Origin: Clostridiales bacterium | Lineage (GTDB): Bacteria > Bacillota > Clostridia > Lachnospirales > WQUN01 | Assembly (NCBI GenBank): GCA_031287685.1 | Contig: JAITSQ010000004.1 | Coordinates: 1-53,662, forward strand | Reading direction: 5' to 3' | Length of the DNA stretch: 53,662 nt | Notes under the pieces: model-generated | What the model was told of the DNA's origin: nothing | Database searches by the model: none | Seen by the model: only the letters and a program-made list of their open reading frames with translations | Translations under genes and position numbers: made by a program | In this document: piece by piece, positions 24,212-33,645 of the stretch | Position numbering within the stretch: the stretch's first letter is position 1 | How the letters are laid out: every line of letters starts with the position of its first letter

Positions 24212-26491
24212 TTATCTGGAGAGCTTAAATTTGTCTATAAGCTCCTTGAGCTTCGCGGATTGGTCGGCCAGGCGCCGCGCCGTCTCCGAATCGCCCATAG
24301 CGGAATTGGCGTTGGCCTGCACGGAGTTGGCTATTTGCTCTATGCCCCCCGACACGCTTTTCATATCGCCCTCCTGCTCCGCCGACTCGTTTGAGATTTC
24401 TGAAACCACTCCGGAGATAGACTTTGTGTCGCCCAGGATAGCGTTCAGGGATTCGGCCGTGCGCTGGGCAATCTCCGTCCCCTGCTCAATTCTCGACACG
24501 GTGTTTTCTATAATTGACTTGATTTCCTTGGCGGACTTGGTGCTCCTGCCCGCCAGGTTGCGCACCTCCTCGGCCACGACGGAGAAGCCCTTCCCTTGAA
24601 CGCCGGCCCGCGCCGCCTCCACAGCCGCGTTGAGCGAAAGGATGTTCGTCTGGAAAGCTATGCTGTCGATTACGTTTATAATCTTAAATATATCCTGCGC
24701 GGAGACTTTTATGCCCTCCATAGCAGCAAGCATATGCTGCATTTCCTCGCTGCTTTTATCGGCGTTTGACTTGGTGGTTTGGGCCAGCCTATCCGCGCCT
24801 ATGAGCGCCTTTGTGCTGGCTTTCATCTTGCCGCCGATATCAGACACGGAGGCGGTCAGCTCCTGAAGCGTCGCCGCCTGCTCCTCTGAAAGGGCCGCCG
24901 TGCCGGCTGACGAGGCCTGCATTTTCTGGGCCACCAAGTTAAGCTCGTCGCCCGTGCCGGACACGTTAATCATAAGGGTGTTCAGCTCTTCGCATATTTT
25001 GTTGATGGAGCGCTTGATGCCGATGAAACTGCCGGGATAATCGGCGGTCACGAGCGCGGAAAGGTCATACTCCGCCACGCGGCTCAGGCTCGCGTCGATG
25101 TCGTTTATATAGCCCGAAAGCGCGAGTATGGTCCCGTTGATGGCGTCCTTGAGCCGCGCGAAGTCCCCCTTGTGGAAACCCGACATGGATACCGACAAAT
25201 CGCCGTTTTTAAGACTCTCCATAACGGCCGCCGCTTCCTGCACAGGCGTGGCCACCGCTTTGACCAGGTCGTTGACCGTCGTAATCATCTTCCGCCAGTC
25301 CCCGGCGAAAACGGAGTCGTCCGCCCGCGCCTCCAGGTTGCCTTGCGACGCGTTTTCGGCCAGGCGCCGCATCTCCTTTGAGACGCTGTTGAGGTTTTCG
25401 GAAAGCTCGTTCATAGTCTCGTTGGCCACGTACAGCTTACCCGGGTAATCCTTCATTCGCGCGTCAAAATTGCCCTTGCCGAATTCCCTCGCCACGCTAA
25501 GGGTTTCCATATAATTGCCGATGTACATCTCCGCGATCTCGTTGACCTCTCGCACCATCTCAAGGTACGCGCCGGTATATTTCGCCTCGTCAACGCGGAA
25601 ATCTATGCCGCCCTCTTTATGTTCCACAGACATCTTTTTCATATCCTCGATGAGCGAGCTGAAAGTCCCCACGACGGCGGCAAAGGACTGGTAAATCTGC
25701 CCGATTATGGCGGCGTCGCTTCCGCCGCCCCGCACCCGGAAATTAAGGTTACCGGAGGCCAGGCAGTCCGTGGCTTCCGTCAGCCGGCGCAGGAAAAACT
25801 CCATAAGTTTCAGCATCGTGCCGGAGAACAAAAAGGCGCAGGCCAAAGACGCGATTACAGCCATTATTATCAGCTTGGCCCCGAACAAATGATAATCGCG
25901 AACCAAATCGTCAAGGGGTATGTCTATGCCCGCATATCCGACGGGTTTTCCGGCGCTGTCCAGAATCGGCGCGTAAGCCGACAGAAGCATGTCATAGGGG
26001 ACGTCGATATACGGCTGCCCGCTTTTGAAATATTCAAAGACCTCCGGCGTGTACTCCTCCTCAATCACGGGCTTTCCCACTTCAGACTCAACGTCGTCCC
26101 CCGGCACGGTCGCGTCCATGTAATAAACATACTCGGACTTCGGGCGCTCCGACGGGTCTTCAGTTATAATATAAGTATACTCCGCGCCGACTTCTTTTTT
26201 AATGGCGATATAGATTTTTTTAATGCTGTTCCAATACTCCGATTCCTTATCATTTTCGCTGGTAAAGGCGAATACCTTCAAATCCTCTCGAAGCTTGTCC
26301 CCGTCCACCGCGGCGGCGGCCGCCGCCGCCAGAGCCTCGTTCCTCCCGTTATACATTTCAAGGGCGCGCCCCCTGTAAAGCAAATAGCAGACGACGCTCA
26401 GCGCCGAAACAACCGCCGCCGAAAAGATAAACGCTATAAACGCCACTCTCACGCGCACGTTTACTCTTTTGTACTTTCTGTTTGTCTCCAT
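24212..26491 (-). CDS. Methyl-accepting chemotaxis protein with extracytoplasmic Cache-like sensor
   Basis: A 759-residue receptor. TM1 is at about residues 12-36, a sensor of about 170 residues follows (ending [21 protein letters not shown], a Cache-type signature), and TM2 is near 207-230. Next come a HAMP and several HAMP-like repeats ([40 protein letters not shown]), then the long signalling coiled coil with hairpin tip [16 protein letters not shown]. The short C-terminus has no CheR pentapeptide. It lies 24 bases after the hybrid kinase gene, whose sensor domain resembles its own, suggesting the two read the same or related ligands. Confidence 0.93.
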   Translation of the reverse strand: METNRKYKRVNVRVRVAFIAFIFSAAVVSALSVVCYLLYRGRALEMYNGRNEALAAAAAAAVDGDKLREDLKVFAFTSENDKESEYWNSIKKIYIAIKKEVGAEYTYIITEDPSERPKSEYVYYMDATVPGDDVESEVGKPVIEEEYTPEVFEYFKSGQPYIDVPYDMLLSAYAPILDSAGKPVGYAGIDIPLDDLVRDYHLFGAKLIIMAVIASLACAFLFSGTMLKLMEFFLRRLTEATDCLASGNLNFRVRGGGSDAAIIGQIYQSFAAVVGTFSSLIEDMKKMSVEHKEGGIDFRVDEAKYTGAYLEMVREVNEIAEMYIGNYMETLSVAREFGKGNFDARMKDYPGKLYVANETMNELSENLNSVSKEMRRLAENASQGNLEARADDSVFAGDWRKMITTVNDLVKAVATPVQEAAAVMESLKNGDLSVSMSGFHKGDFARLKDAINGTILALSGYINDIDASLSRVAEYDLSALVTADYPGSFIGIKRSINKICEELNTLMINVSGTGDELNLVAQKMQASSAGTAALSEEQAATLQELTASVSDIGGKMKASTKALIGADRLAQTTKSNADKSSEEMQHMLAAMEGIKVSAQDIFKIINVIDSIAFQTNILSLNAAVEAARAGVQGKGFSVVAEEVRNLAGRSTKSAKEIKSIIENTVSRIEQGTEIAQRTAESLNAILGDTKSISGVVSEISNESAEQEGDMKSVSGGIEQIANSVQANANSAMGDSETARRLADQSAKLKELIDKFKLSR

Positions 26492-26514
26492 AAATCAATT
26501 GCCCCCCCGTTTTT

Positions 26515-28347
<1,833 letters not shown>

Positions 28348-28367
28348 CGGCTTTTCTCTCCAATTCC

Positions 28368-28517
28368 ATAGCAATTCCGTTTTACACAAGCAAAATTCGT
28401 TCGCTGAAAACGCGCTGAAGTCGGTGTTTTTTCGGCGTTAATGCCCGCCGAAAAAGCCTCCTTCTTGCCCGCGGTTTTCAGCTCTGATTTCGCAAGTAAA
28501 ACGGTGGAATTGCTGTA
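28368..28517. repeat. Inverted-repeat cassette E3 in the hybrid-kinase leader
   Basis: 150 bp bounded by ATAGCAATTCCGTTTTAC and GTAAAACGGTGGAATTGCTGTA. It contains one beta unit (arms TTTTTTCGGCG and CGCCGAAAAA, about 28421-28468). It runs from the predicted transcription start to just before the ribosome site, so it forms most of the 5' untranslated leader of the hybrid kinase mRNA. Confidence 0.85.
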
Positions 28518-28523
28518 ACAATC

Positions 28524-28552
28524 ATTATACGATATTCCTCCCCTTATTGCAA
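28524..28552 (-). promoter_or_regulatory. Promoter of the hybrid kinase-chemoreceptor operon
   Basis: Minus strand TTGCAA (28547-28552), 17-base spacer, TATAAT (28524-28529). Transcription would start close to 28517, the right edge of cassette E3. Confidence 0.7.
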
Positions 28553-28573
28553 GAAAAATTTCACCCGCGCGTA

Positions 28574-28602
28574 TTGCCGAACCGGAAAAATTGTGCTATC
28601 AT
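28574..28602 (+). promoter_or_regulatory. Promoter of the cytoplasmic hybrid kinase
   Basis: Plus strand TTGCCG (28574-28579), 17 bases, TATCAT (28597-28602), 33 bases before the ATG of the rightward kinase. It is divergent from the promoter at 28524. Confidence 0.55.
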
Positions 28603-28635
28603 TTTAATAATAAAAGAACGAAGGACGGTGAGCGC

Positions 28636-31182
28636 ATGGCGGAAAACGACGATAACACAATGGCTCTCGGCGCTCTTGCCGACGCTTTTGACGCGGCCCT
28701 GTGGGAGGTTAAATACGACGGCGGGAAAATCCGGGTAAACTTTTCCCCCGTTTTCCATAAAATCCTGGGGTATTCCGAGGGAGAGCTGTCAACCGACGGA
28801 TATTCCGCGCTCTTTTCGCTCGTTCACCAGGAGGACCTTCCCCGAGTCAAAAATATGATAAGGAACCTGCTTTCAGGCAAAACCCCGATAGCGGAGGGTT
28901 CCTTCCGCGTTACGCGCAAAAACGGGGACTGCTCCCTGGCGTATAATTTCGCGGCCGTGACGGAGCGCGGGGAGGACGGCGGCGCGGCCCGAGTGACGGG
29001 CGGCCTGCGCTTTGTCCCCGCCGCCAGCTACGAAGCCTTTGAGGCGCGCCTGAAGGAGTCCTCGTCGGAGCTTGAGTCCTCCTATAAGGCCATGGCCTCC
29101 CTCTTTGACAACAGCGTCAACCCCTGCTTCGTTTTCGACGACAAATTCTCCATGATTAACTGCAACAACGCCGCCGCGACGCTTTTCGGCGCGCCGTCGA
29201 AAAAATACCTTATTAAAAACTTTTACCGCTTCTCGGCGGATATGATACCGATCGTGCAGCCGGACGGACACCCTTCGCTCACCCTGGCGGAGCGTCTGCG
29301 CCAGGTCGTCCTCCGGGGGCGCGTGAGCTTCGACACCTACCTCCGGATCGGCGGCGAAATAAAGCCTTATAACGCCACTATAGTCAAAATCCCCTATAAC
29401 GGCTCCTTCGCCCTGTCCGGCCAGCTCGTGGACACGACGCAGCTCACCGCCGCCAGGCAAGCCCTGATACACCGGGACAACCTCCTTGTGACCGTCAACC
29501 GCGTGGCCGTTTCGCTTATGAACTACGAAACGTCGGAGGAGAGGCTTGTCGGCGGGGAGAGCAGCCGCGTCCTCTGCGCGCTGGATATGCTCGGCTGCGC
29601 CATAAACGCGGATATGGCCATCGTCTGGCGCAACTTTGAGGGGGCGGACGGCCTTATTTACAGCGAGCAGCTTGAGATCTGGAGCAGGGACGGCAAGCGC
29701 CTGCCGCTGGACACGCTCCCGTTTTCCTCCGTCCTGCCCGGCTTCGGCAGCGGGCGGCACATCATAGAAACCCTGAATATGCCCATCGAGGAGGCCCCCT
29801 CCGAAATGCGGAGGGTCTACCGCAAAAATATCTACGCGTCGCTGATAAAATCAATACTCGTCGTGCCGGTTAATATGGGCGGCGCTTTCTGGGGCTTCAT
29901 CACCTTTGAGAACCACCGGGAGGGCAAAAAATTCACGCGGGAGGAGGAGGACATCATAACCTCCGCCTGCGTGCTTATCTCCTCCGTCATAACTATAGAC
30001 ACGACGATGAGGAAACTGACGGAGGCCGAGCGGACGGCCCTCGCCGGCAGCATCGCCAAGAGCGAGTTCCTCTCCCGCATGAGCCACGAAATCCGCACGC
30101 CTCTGAACGCCGTAATCGGCATGACGGAAATCGCCCGGCGGAGCGGCGACCCCGAGCGCGTGGCCGAATGTCTGGAGAAAATCACGGATTCCTCCCGCCA
30201 GCTGCTGGGCATTATAAACGACGTTCTTGATATGTCTAAAATAGAGTCCGGCAAGCTCGGCATAACGAACTCGGAGTTTGATTTCCGTAAAATGATTGAG
30301 CGCGCGGTCACGGTAACGAAGGTCAAGTTTGAGGAAAAGCGGCTGAATTTCTCCTTAAGTTTTTCGGAGCCTTTCGAGCGGTACATAATCTCCGACGAGC
30401 TTCGGTTTTCGCAGGTTATAATAAACCTCCTGAACAACGCCGGAAAATTCACGCCCGACGGCGGATACGTCACGCTGAACATAATAAAGGCCATTCTTTC
30501 GGACGACACGGCGCATATCCGCGTGGAGGTCCTGGACACGGGCATAGGCATATCAAAGGACGCGCAGAGCCGCTTGTTCAACTCGTTTGAACAGGCGGAC
30601 GGCAGCATTTCCCGCACCTACGGCGGCACTGGCCTGGGCCTTGCCATATGTAAAAAAATAATCGAGCTTATGGGCGGGCGCATCTGGGTGGAAAGCGAGC
30701 CGGGGGACGGCGCCGCCTTCATCTTCGAGCTTGACGTGGCGCGCGGGCAGAAAATAGCCGAGCCGGACGGGCTTTCCTCTTTCGGCGAGGCGACGCATAA
30801 CTGGCCCGGCAAGCGCCTGCTCATAGTTGACGATATAGCCATAAACCGCGAGATTATAGAAAGCCTTATCGAGGACACGGGCGTGGTCTGCTTTCAAGCC
30901 GCGGACGGCCGCCGGGCTTGCGAATCCGTCCGCGGCGAGGACTGTTTTGACGCCATACTTATGGACGTGCAGATGCCCGTGCTCGACGGCATTAAAGCCA
31001 CGAAAGTCATTCGCTCCATGGACGGGCCGAAAGGCCGGACGCCGGTTTACGCCATGACCGCCAACGCCTTTAAGGAGGACGTGGACAGGTGCGTAAAAGC
31101 CGGTATGAACGGGCATATAGCCAAGCCCGTTGATGTGGACGAGCTTCTAAAGGTTTTGGCGGAGGCTTTTTCCGCCAGGTAG
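28636..31182 (+). CDS. Cytoplasmic PAS/GAF hybrid histidine kinase
   Basis: An 848-residue soluble hybrid kinase. An N-terminal PAS_3-like domain (about residues 20-130) is followed by a second PAS (about 160-280), a GAF-like domain (about 290-460), DHp with FLSRMSHEIRTPLNAVIG, ATPase boxes (NLLNNAGKF, DTGIGI, GGTGLGLAIC) and a C-terminal receiver with AILMDVQMPVLDG. No membrane helix, so it senses an internal signal. The kinase core and receiver closely resemble those of the divergent membrane kinase, suggesting duplication with domain swapping of the input. Its stop TAG falls on the first bases of repeat cassette E4. ATG chosen after AAGGACGG. Confidence 0.92.
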   Translation: MAENDDNTMALGALADAFDAALWEVKYDGGKIRVNFSPVFHKILGYSEGELSTDGYSALFSLVHQEDLPRVKNMIRNLLSGKTPIAEGSFRVTRKNGDCSLAYNFAAVTERGEDGGAARVTGGLRFVPAASYEAFEARLKESSSELESSYKAMASLFDNSVNPCFVFDDKFSMINCNNAAATLFGAPSKKYLIKNFYRFSADMIPIVQPDGHPSLTLAERLRQVVLRGRVSFDTYLRIGGEIKPYNATIVKIPYNGSFALSGQLVDTTQLTAARQALIHRDNLLVTVNRVAVSLMNYETSEERLVGGESSRVLCALDMLGCAINADMAIVWRNFEGADGLIYSEQLEIWSRDGKRLPLDTLPFSSVLPGFGSGRHIIETLNMPIEEAPSEMRRVYRKNIYASLIKSILVVPVNMGGAFWGFITFENHREGKKFTREEEDIITSACVLISSVITIDTTMRKLTEAERTALAGSIAKSEFLSRMSHEIRTPLNAVIGMTEIARRSGDPERVAECLEKITDSSRQLLGIINDVLDMSKIESGKLGITNSEFDFRKMIERAVTVTKVKFEEKRLNFSLSFSEPFERYIISDELRFSQVIINLLNNAGKFTPDGGYVTLNIIKAILSDDTAHIRVEVLDTGIGISKDAQSRLFNSFEQADGSISRTYGGTGLGLAICKKIIELMGGRIWVESEPGDGAAFIFELDVARGQKIAEPDGLSSFGEATHNWPGKRLLIVDDIAINREIIESLIEDTGVVCFQAADGRRACESVRGEDCFDAILMDVQMPVLDGIKATKVIRSMDGPKGRTPVYAMTANAFKEDVDRCVKAGMNGHIAKPVDVDELLKVLAEAFSAR

Positions 31183-31485
31183 AGCAATTTTACAAAACGT
31201 TGACTGGCGCGGAGCGGAAAATCGGCGGCAAGAAGGCAGCTTTTTCGCAAAGCGAAAATAGCGAGAGCAAGAAGGTGGCTTTTTGGCGCGGCACCAAGCG
31301 CCAAAAAACGCCGAGCAAATGTGGGGAGGCGCAAAACCTGCGTCGGAGGGTTTTTAACCTGGAGACGCGTTTAGGTTTTGTGCGGCTTCAAGCACAAAAC
31401 CTGCGTCGAAGGGCCAGCAAGCGAAGCTTGCGAGAGGGCATTAACCGCCAAAAAACACCGAGCCACGATTTTGAAAATTGCTATA
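31180..31485. repeat. Inverted-repeat cassette E4 after the hybrid kinase gene
   Basis: 306 bp bounded by TAGAGCAATTTTACAAAACG and ATTTTGAAAATTGCTATA. Several hairpin units lie inside, among them CTTTTTCGC/GCGAAAA, a beta unit with TTTTTGGCGC/GCGCCAAAAAA (about 31273-31320) and a longer degenerate set with AGGTTTTGTG/CACAAAACCT. The first bases provide the kinase stop codon. In one rightward frame the cassette is entirely open from 31200 into the downstream gene. Confidence 0.88.
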
Positions 31486-31502
31486 ACGAAAGGGGAAAAC
31501 TT

Positions 31503-32084
31503 ATGAACAAATCTTTTTGGACCGGGAAAGACGTTATCTTGCGCGCTTTTGACGAGGGCGACCTGGTTCGGCTGGCCGAAAGCCGCAAAAGCCCTGATTC
31601 CCGACGGGAATGGCTCTACGACGCTATCCGCCCGCCTATGACGGAGGCGGCCCTGCGCAAGGCGTACAGCGACGAGCTTTTCGACCGCGCCAAGGGGAGC
31701 GGCGACCGGCTTTTCTCAATTGAGCTGAAATCCGGCGAATACGCCGGCGAACTGGTTGTGTTCAACACAAACCCGTCCTCCGGAGTGTTCCGGCAGGGGC
31801 TTTTTCTGGAGGAGGGCCTGCGCGGGAAGGGTTTTGGCGCTCAGGCGCTCGTGATAGCGCTTGATTATTATTTCAACGAGCTTCGCTACCGGAAATCCGC
31901 GCCGTATGTGTACGCCTACAACCCGGCTTCTATGCGCTTCCACGAAAAATTCGGCTTCGTCAAGGAAGCCGTCCACCGGGAGGAGCGTTACACGCGCGGG
32001 CAGTATCACGACACAGTTTATTACGCTATGTTCCGCGAGGAGTTTAACCTGGCCCACGGGCGGGATTTGTGGGAGGGGCGCTGA
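31503..32084 (+). CDS. GNAT-family N-acetyltransferase
   Basis: A 193-residue acetyltransferase of the RimJ/RimL-like branch. The acetyl-CoA-binding motif A lies in LFLEEGLRGKGFGAQALVIAL (R-G-x-G-x-G/A-type loop), followed by the typical YAYNPASMRFHEKFGFVKEA segment. The ATG at 31503 is preceded by AAAGGGG and matches the family start; the longer frame upstream is translated repeat cassette. Substrate unknown. It ends close to a strong terminator shared with the convergent PPOX gene. Confidence 0.88.
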   Translation: MNKSFWTGKDVILRAFDEGDLVRLAESRKSPDSRREWLYDAIRPPMTEAALRKAYSDELFDRAKGSGDRLFSIELKSGEYAGELVVFNTNPSSGVFRQGLFLEEGLRGKGFGAQALVIALDYYFNELRYRKSAPYVYAYNPASMRFHEKFGFVKEAVHREERYTRGQYHDTVYYAMFREEFNLAHGRDLWEGR

Positions 32085-32108
32085 CCTTCCCACAAATAAC
32101 CCACAAAT

Positions 32109-32135
32109 AAAAAAGGCGCGCCCCGCGCCTTTTTT
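32109..32135. terminator. Bidirectional intrinsic terminator
   Basis: A-run, stem AAGGCGCG / CGCGCCTT around CCC, then T-run. It lies between the convergent acetyltransferase and PPOX-type genes and can serve both. Confidence 0.85.
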
Positions 32136-32142
32136 ACAACGC

Positions 32143-32550
32143 TTACAGCTTATATTTCCGCGGCCCCTCCGAAAAAGTGAAAGTTTCAACTTCTTCGACT
32201 TCAATGTAAAAAATCTTAAAAACCGGATTTTCCGGCGTTTTGTATATGTTCTTAATCTGCGGGTTTTCATCAAGCGCGCGCTTTTTCAGCTCCGTCTCCT
32301 CAACAAAAACCGCCTTGCCCGAAACGGACAGGTTTATTGAAAAATCCGCCGCGAACACGCAGAAAGACACGTTCGGGTCCGCCGTCATCTGCGCGTAAAC
32401 CGGCTTTTCGCTGCTTGTGGAAAAATACACCCTTCCCTTCTCCGTAAATAAATGCTGAAACACGCGCGTGCGCACGCGCTCCCCGTCCTTTGTGGCGAAA
32501 ACCCCGGCCGGGTTTTGCCGGAGCGCGGCCTCGTAATCAATCTCAATCAT
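32143..32550 (-). CDS. Pyridoxamine 5'-phosphate oxidase-like FMN-binding protein
   Basis: A 135-residue split-barrel protein of the PPOX-like family. The sequence starts with the typical EAALRQNPAGVFATKDGERVRTRVF, where family members bind FMN, and continues with the STSSEKPVYAQMTADPNVSFC segment. Family members act as flavin oxidoreductases or stress proteins; the substrate here is unknown. Strong ribosome site AAGGAGG. Confidence 0.85.
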   Translation of the reverse strand: MIEIDYEAALRQNPAGVFATKDGERVRTRVFQHLFTEKGRVYFSTSSEKPVYAQMTADPNVSFCVFAADFSINLSVSGKAVFVEETELKKRALDENPQIKNIYKTPENPVFKIFYIEVEEVETFTFSEGPRKYKL

Positions 32551-32668
32551 CGAAATTCCTCCTTAATAATTTTTATTAAAAAAACGGAATCGCTATATAA
32601 TAATACACCAGCAGCTCCTGTATGTAAAGCGGGCAATTCAAAAATCATCAAATTTTTTCACAAAACGC

Positions 32669-32697
32669 TTGACACGCCCGGGGAAACGATATATAAT
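32669..32697 (+). promoter_or_regulatory. Consensus promoter of tRNA-Glu
   Basis: TTGACA (32669-32674), exactly 17 bases, TATAAT (32692-32697): a full consensus match, 31 bases before the tRNA. Confidence 0.85.
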
Positions 32698-32728
32698 AAA
32701 AAAGCTATTGACACGACAAGACATTTGC

Positions 32729-32800
32729 GGCCCGTTGGTCAAGCGGCTAAGACACGGCCCTTTCACGGCTGAGAGAGGGGTTCGATTCCCCTACGGGTCA
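32729..32800 (+). tRNA. tRNA-Glu (UUC)
   Basis: 72-base cloverleaf. The acceptor arm GGCCCGT pairs with ACGGGTC (one G-U), with discriminator A at 32800. The anticodon loop CTTTCAC carries TTC, and the T arm is GGGG-TTCGATT-CCCC. The CCA end is not encoded. Confidence 0.95.
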
Positions 32801-32879
32801 TATTTACAGAGGCGATTCTTACGGATGGTATTAAGGTTCGCTTTTTTTATTATTTTATTGAATCGAGGTGGGGGTTTTT

Positions 32880-33200
32880 ATGGCGGACAGCGACGACGCG
32901 AACGTTAAAAACTACGTTACGGATATGCAGCACAGGCTCTGCGACAGGATTTCGATTTACGTCAACGACCTTGTGGACGCCACGCCGACCGCGAACCGCG
33001 AAGCCCTTGAGGACACGCTTAACACCTTGATTTTCACGCTTGAAAAACTGGGCGAAGTCAAAACGAACCTGCTCAGGCCGGCGGCGTGCGGCCCGCCCGA
33101 AGCGAAGGAGGGGGCTTGTGATTGTCTAAATCTTTTTAAACAATCACAAACACCGAGCAAGCCCGCCGCCTGCGGCAAAAACAAACTTAAGCCAAATTAA
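32880..33200 (+). CDS. Small acidic protein carrying an in-frame palindromic insert
   Basis: A 106-residue protein. The first 68 residues form an acidic, mostly helical domain (MADSDDANVKNYVTDMQHRL to EKLGEVKTNLLRP) without a family I recognise. The rest is derived from a repeat unit and its flanks: CGPPEAKEGACDCLNLFKQ, then SQTPSKPAACGKNKLKPN. The peptide PAACG occurs on both sides of the insert, as if flanking DNA had been duplicated. The ATG at 32880 has a strong site (GAGGTGGGGG). The gene follows tRNA-Glu by 79 bases. Confidence 0.65.
   Translation: MADSDDANVKNYVTDMQHRLCDRISIYVNDLVDATPTANREALEDTLNTLIFTLEKLGEVKTNLLRPAACGPPEAKEGACDCLNLFKQSQTPSKPAACGKNKLKPN
33104..33161. repeat. Palindromic repeat unit alpha-3 inside a small coding region
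   Basis: Edge GAAGGAGGGGGCTT, arms GTGATTGTCTAAA and TTTAAACAATCAC (one mismatch), edge CACCGAGCAAG. It has no stop in the coding frame. Confidence 0.9.
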
Positions 33201-33260
33201 ACTCAAAGAGAGCTTTCCCTATGAACGGCGCGCGCCCTCCCGCGCCCCCCGTCCGGACGT

Positions 33261-33440
33261 TCAGTAAAACAAATCGGCCCACGGCTCTATCGTGTCGGCG
33301 GCCTCCGCGCGGCAGTTTTCCGACGCGAAATAAACGCACCTCCGGCACCCGCCCGGAGGCGAAGCCCCCGCGCCCGGCGCAGCCGATAAATCGTGGCTCT
33401 TATAGTTCCTGCAGATATGTTTTCTTGATTGTACGCGCAT
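33261..33440 (-). CDS. Cysteine-containing small protein
   Basis: A 59-residue ORF with a strong ribosome site (GGGAGG) six bases before its ATG. It contains four Cys, one near residue 10 (HIC) and three in the segment CRRCVYFASENC, an arrangement that could bind zinc or an iron-sulfur cluster. The C-terminus is acidic and aromatic (EPWADLFY). It lies between convergent and divergent neighbours in a stretch with no other gene. Family not recognised. Confidence 0.55.
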   Translation of the reverse strand: MRVQSRKHICRNYKSHDLSAAPGAGASPPGGCRRCVYFASENCRAEAADTIEPWADLFY

Positions 33441-33565
33441 ACCGCGCCTCCCTGAATAATCTTAAATTTTGCGAATCTCGTTTTTTCACGCTCTTTACGT
33501 ATATTGTTATCATTTCCCCGGCGGGCTATACGCGCAAAAAAACGCGCTTCCCGCGTATTTTCCCA

Positions 33566-33595
33566 TTGACACTTTCCGCCTCTTCGTGCTATACT
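33566..33595 (+). promoter_or_regulatory. Promoter of the topoisomerase subunit gene
   Basis: TTGACA (33566-33571), 18 bases, TATACT (33590-33595), about 50 bases before the ATG at 33646. The rest of 33441-33645 shows no gene. Confidence 0.7.
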
Positions 33596-33645
33596 GAACG
33601 ACAATGGGTTCGGCGCGGCTTCGTCTCAGGAAAGGGTTTAATTGT

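Noticed and set aside
31200..31502. Extended N-terminus of the acetyltransferase
   Set aside because: The extension is translated cassette E4. The ATG at 31503 has a ribosome site and matches the family start.
32578..32597. A lone cassette end (AAAACGGAATCGCTATA) before tRNA-Glu
   Set aside because: It is similar to the E3 end, but no matching partner is visible on either side; could be chance in AT-rich DNA.
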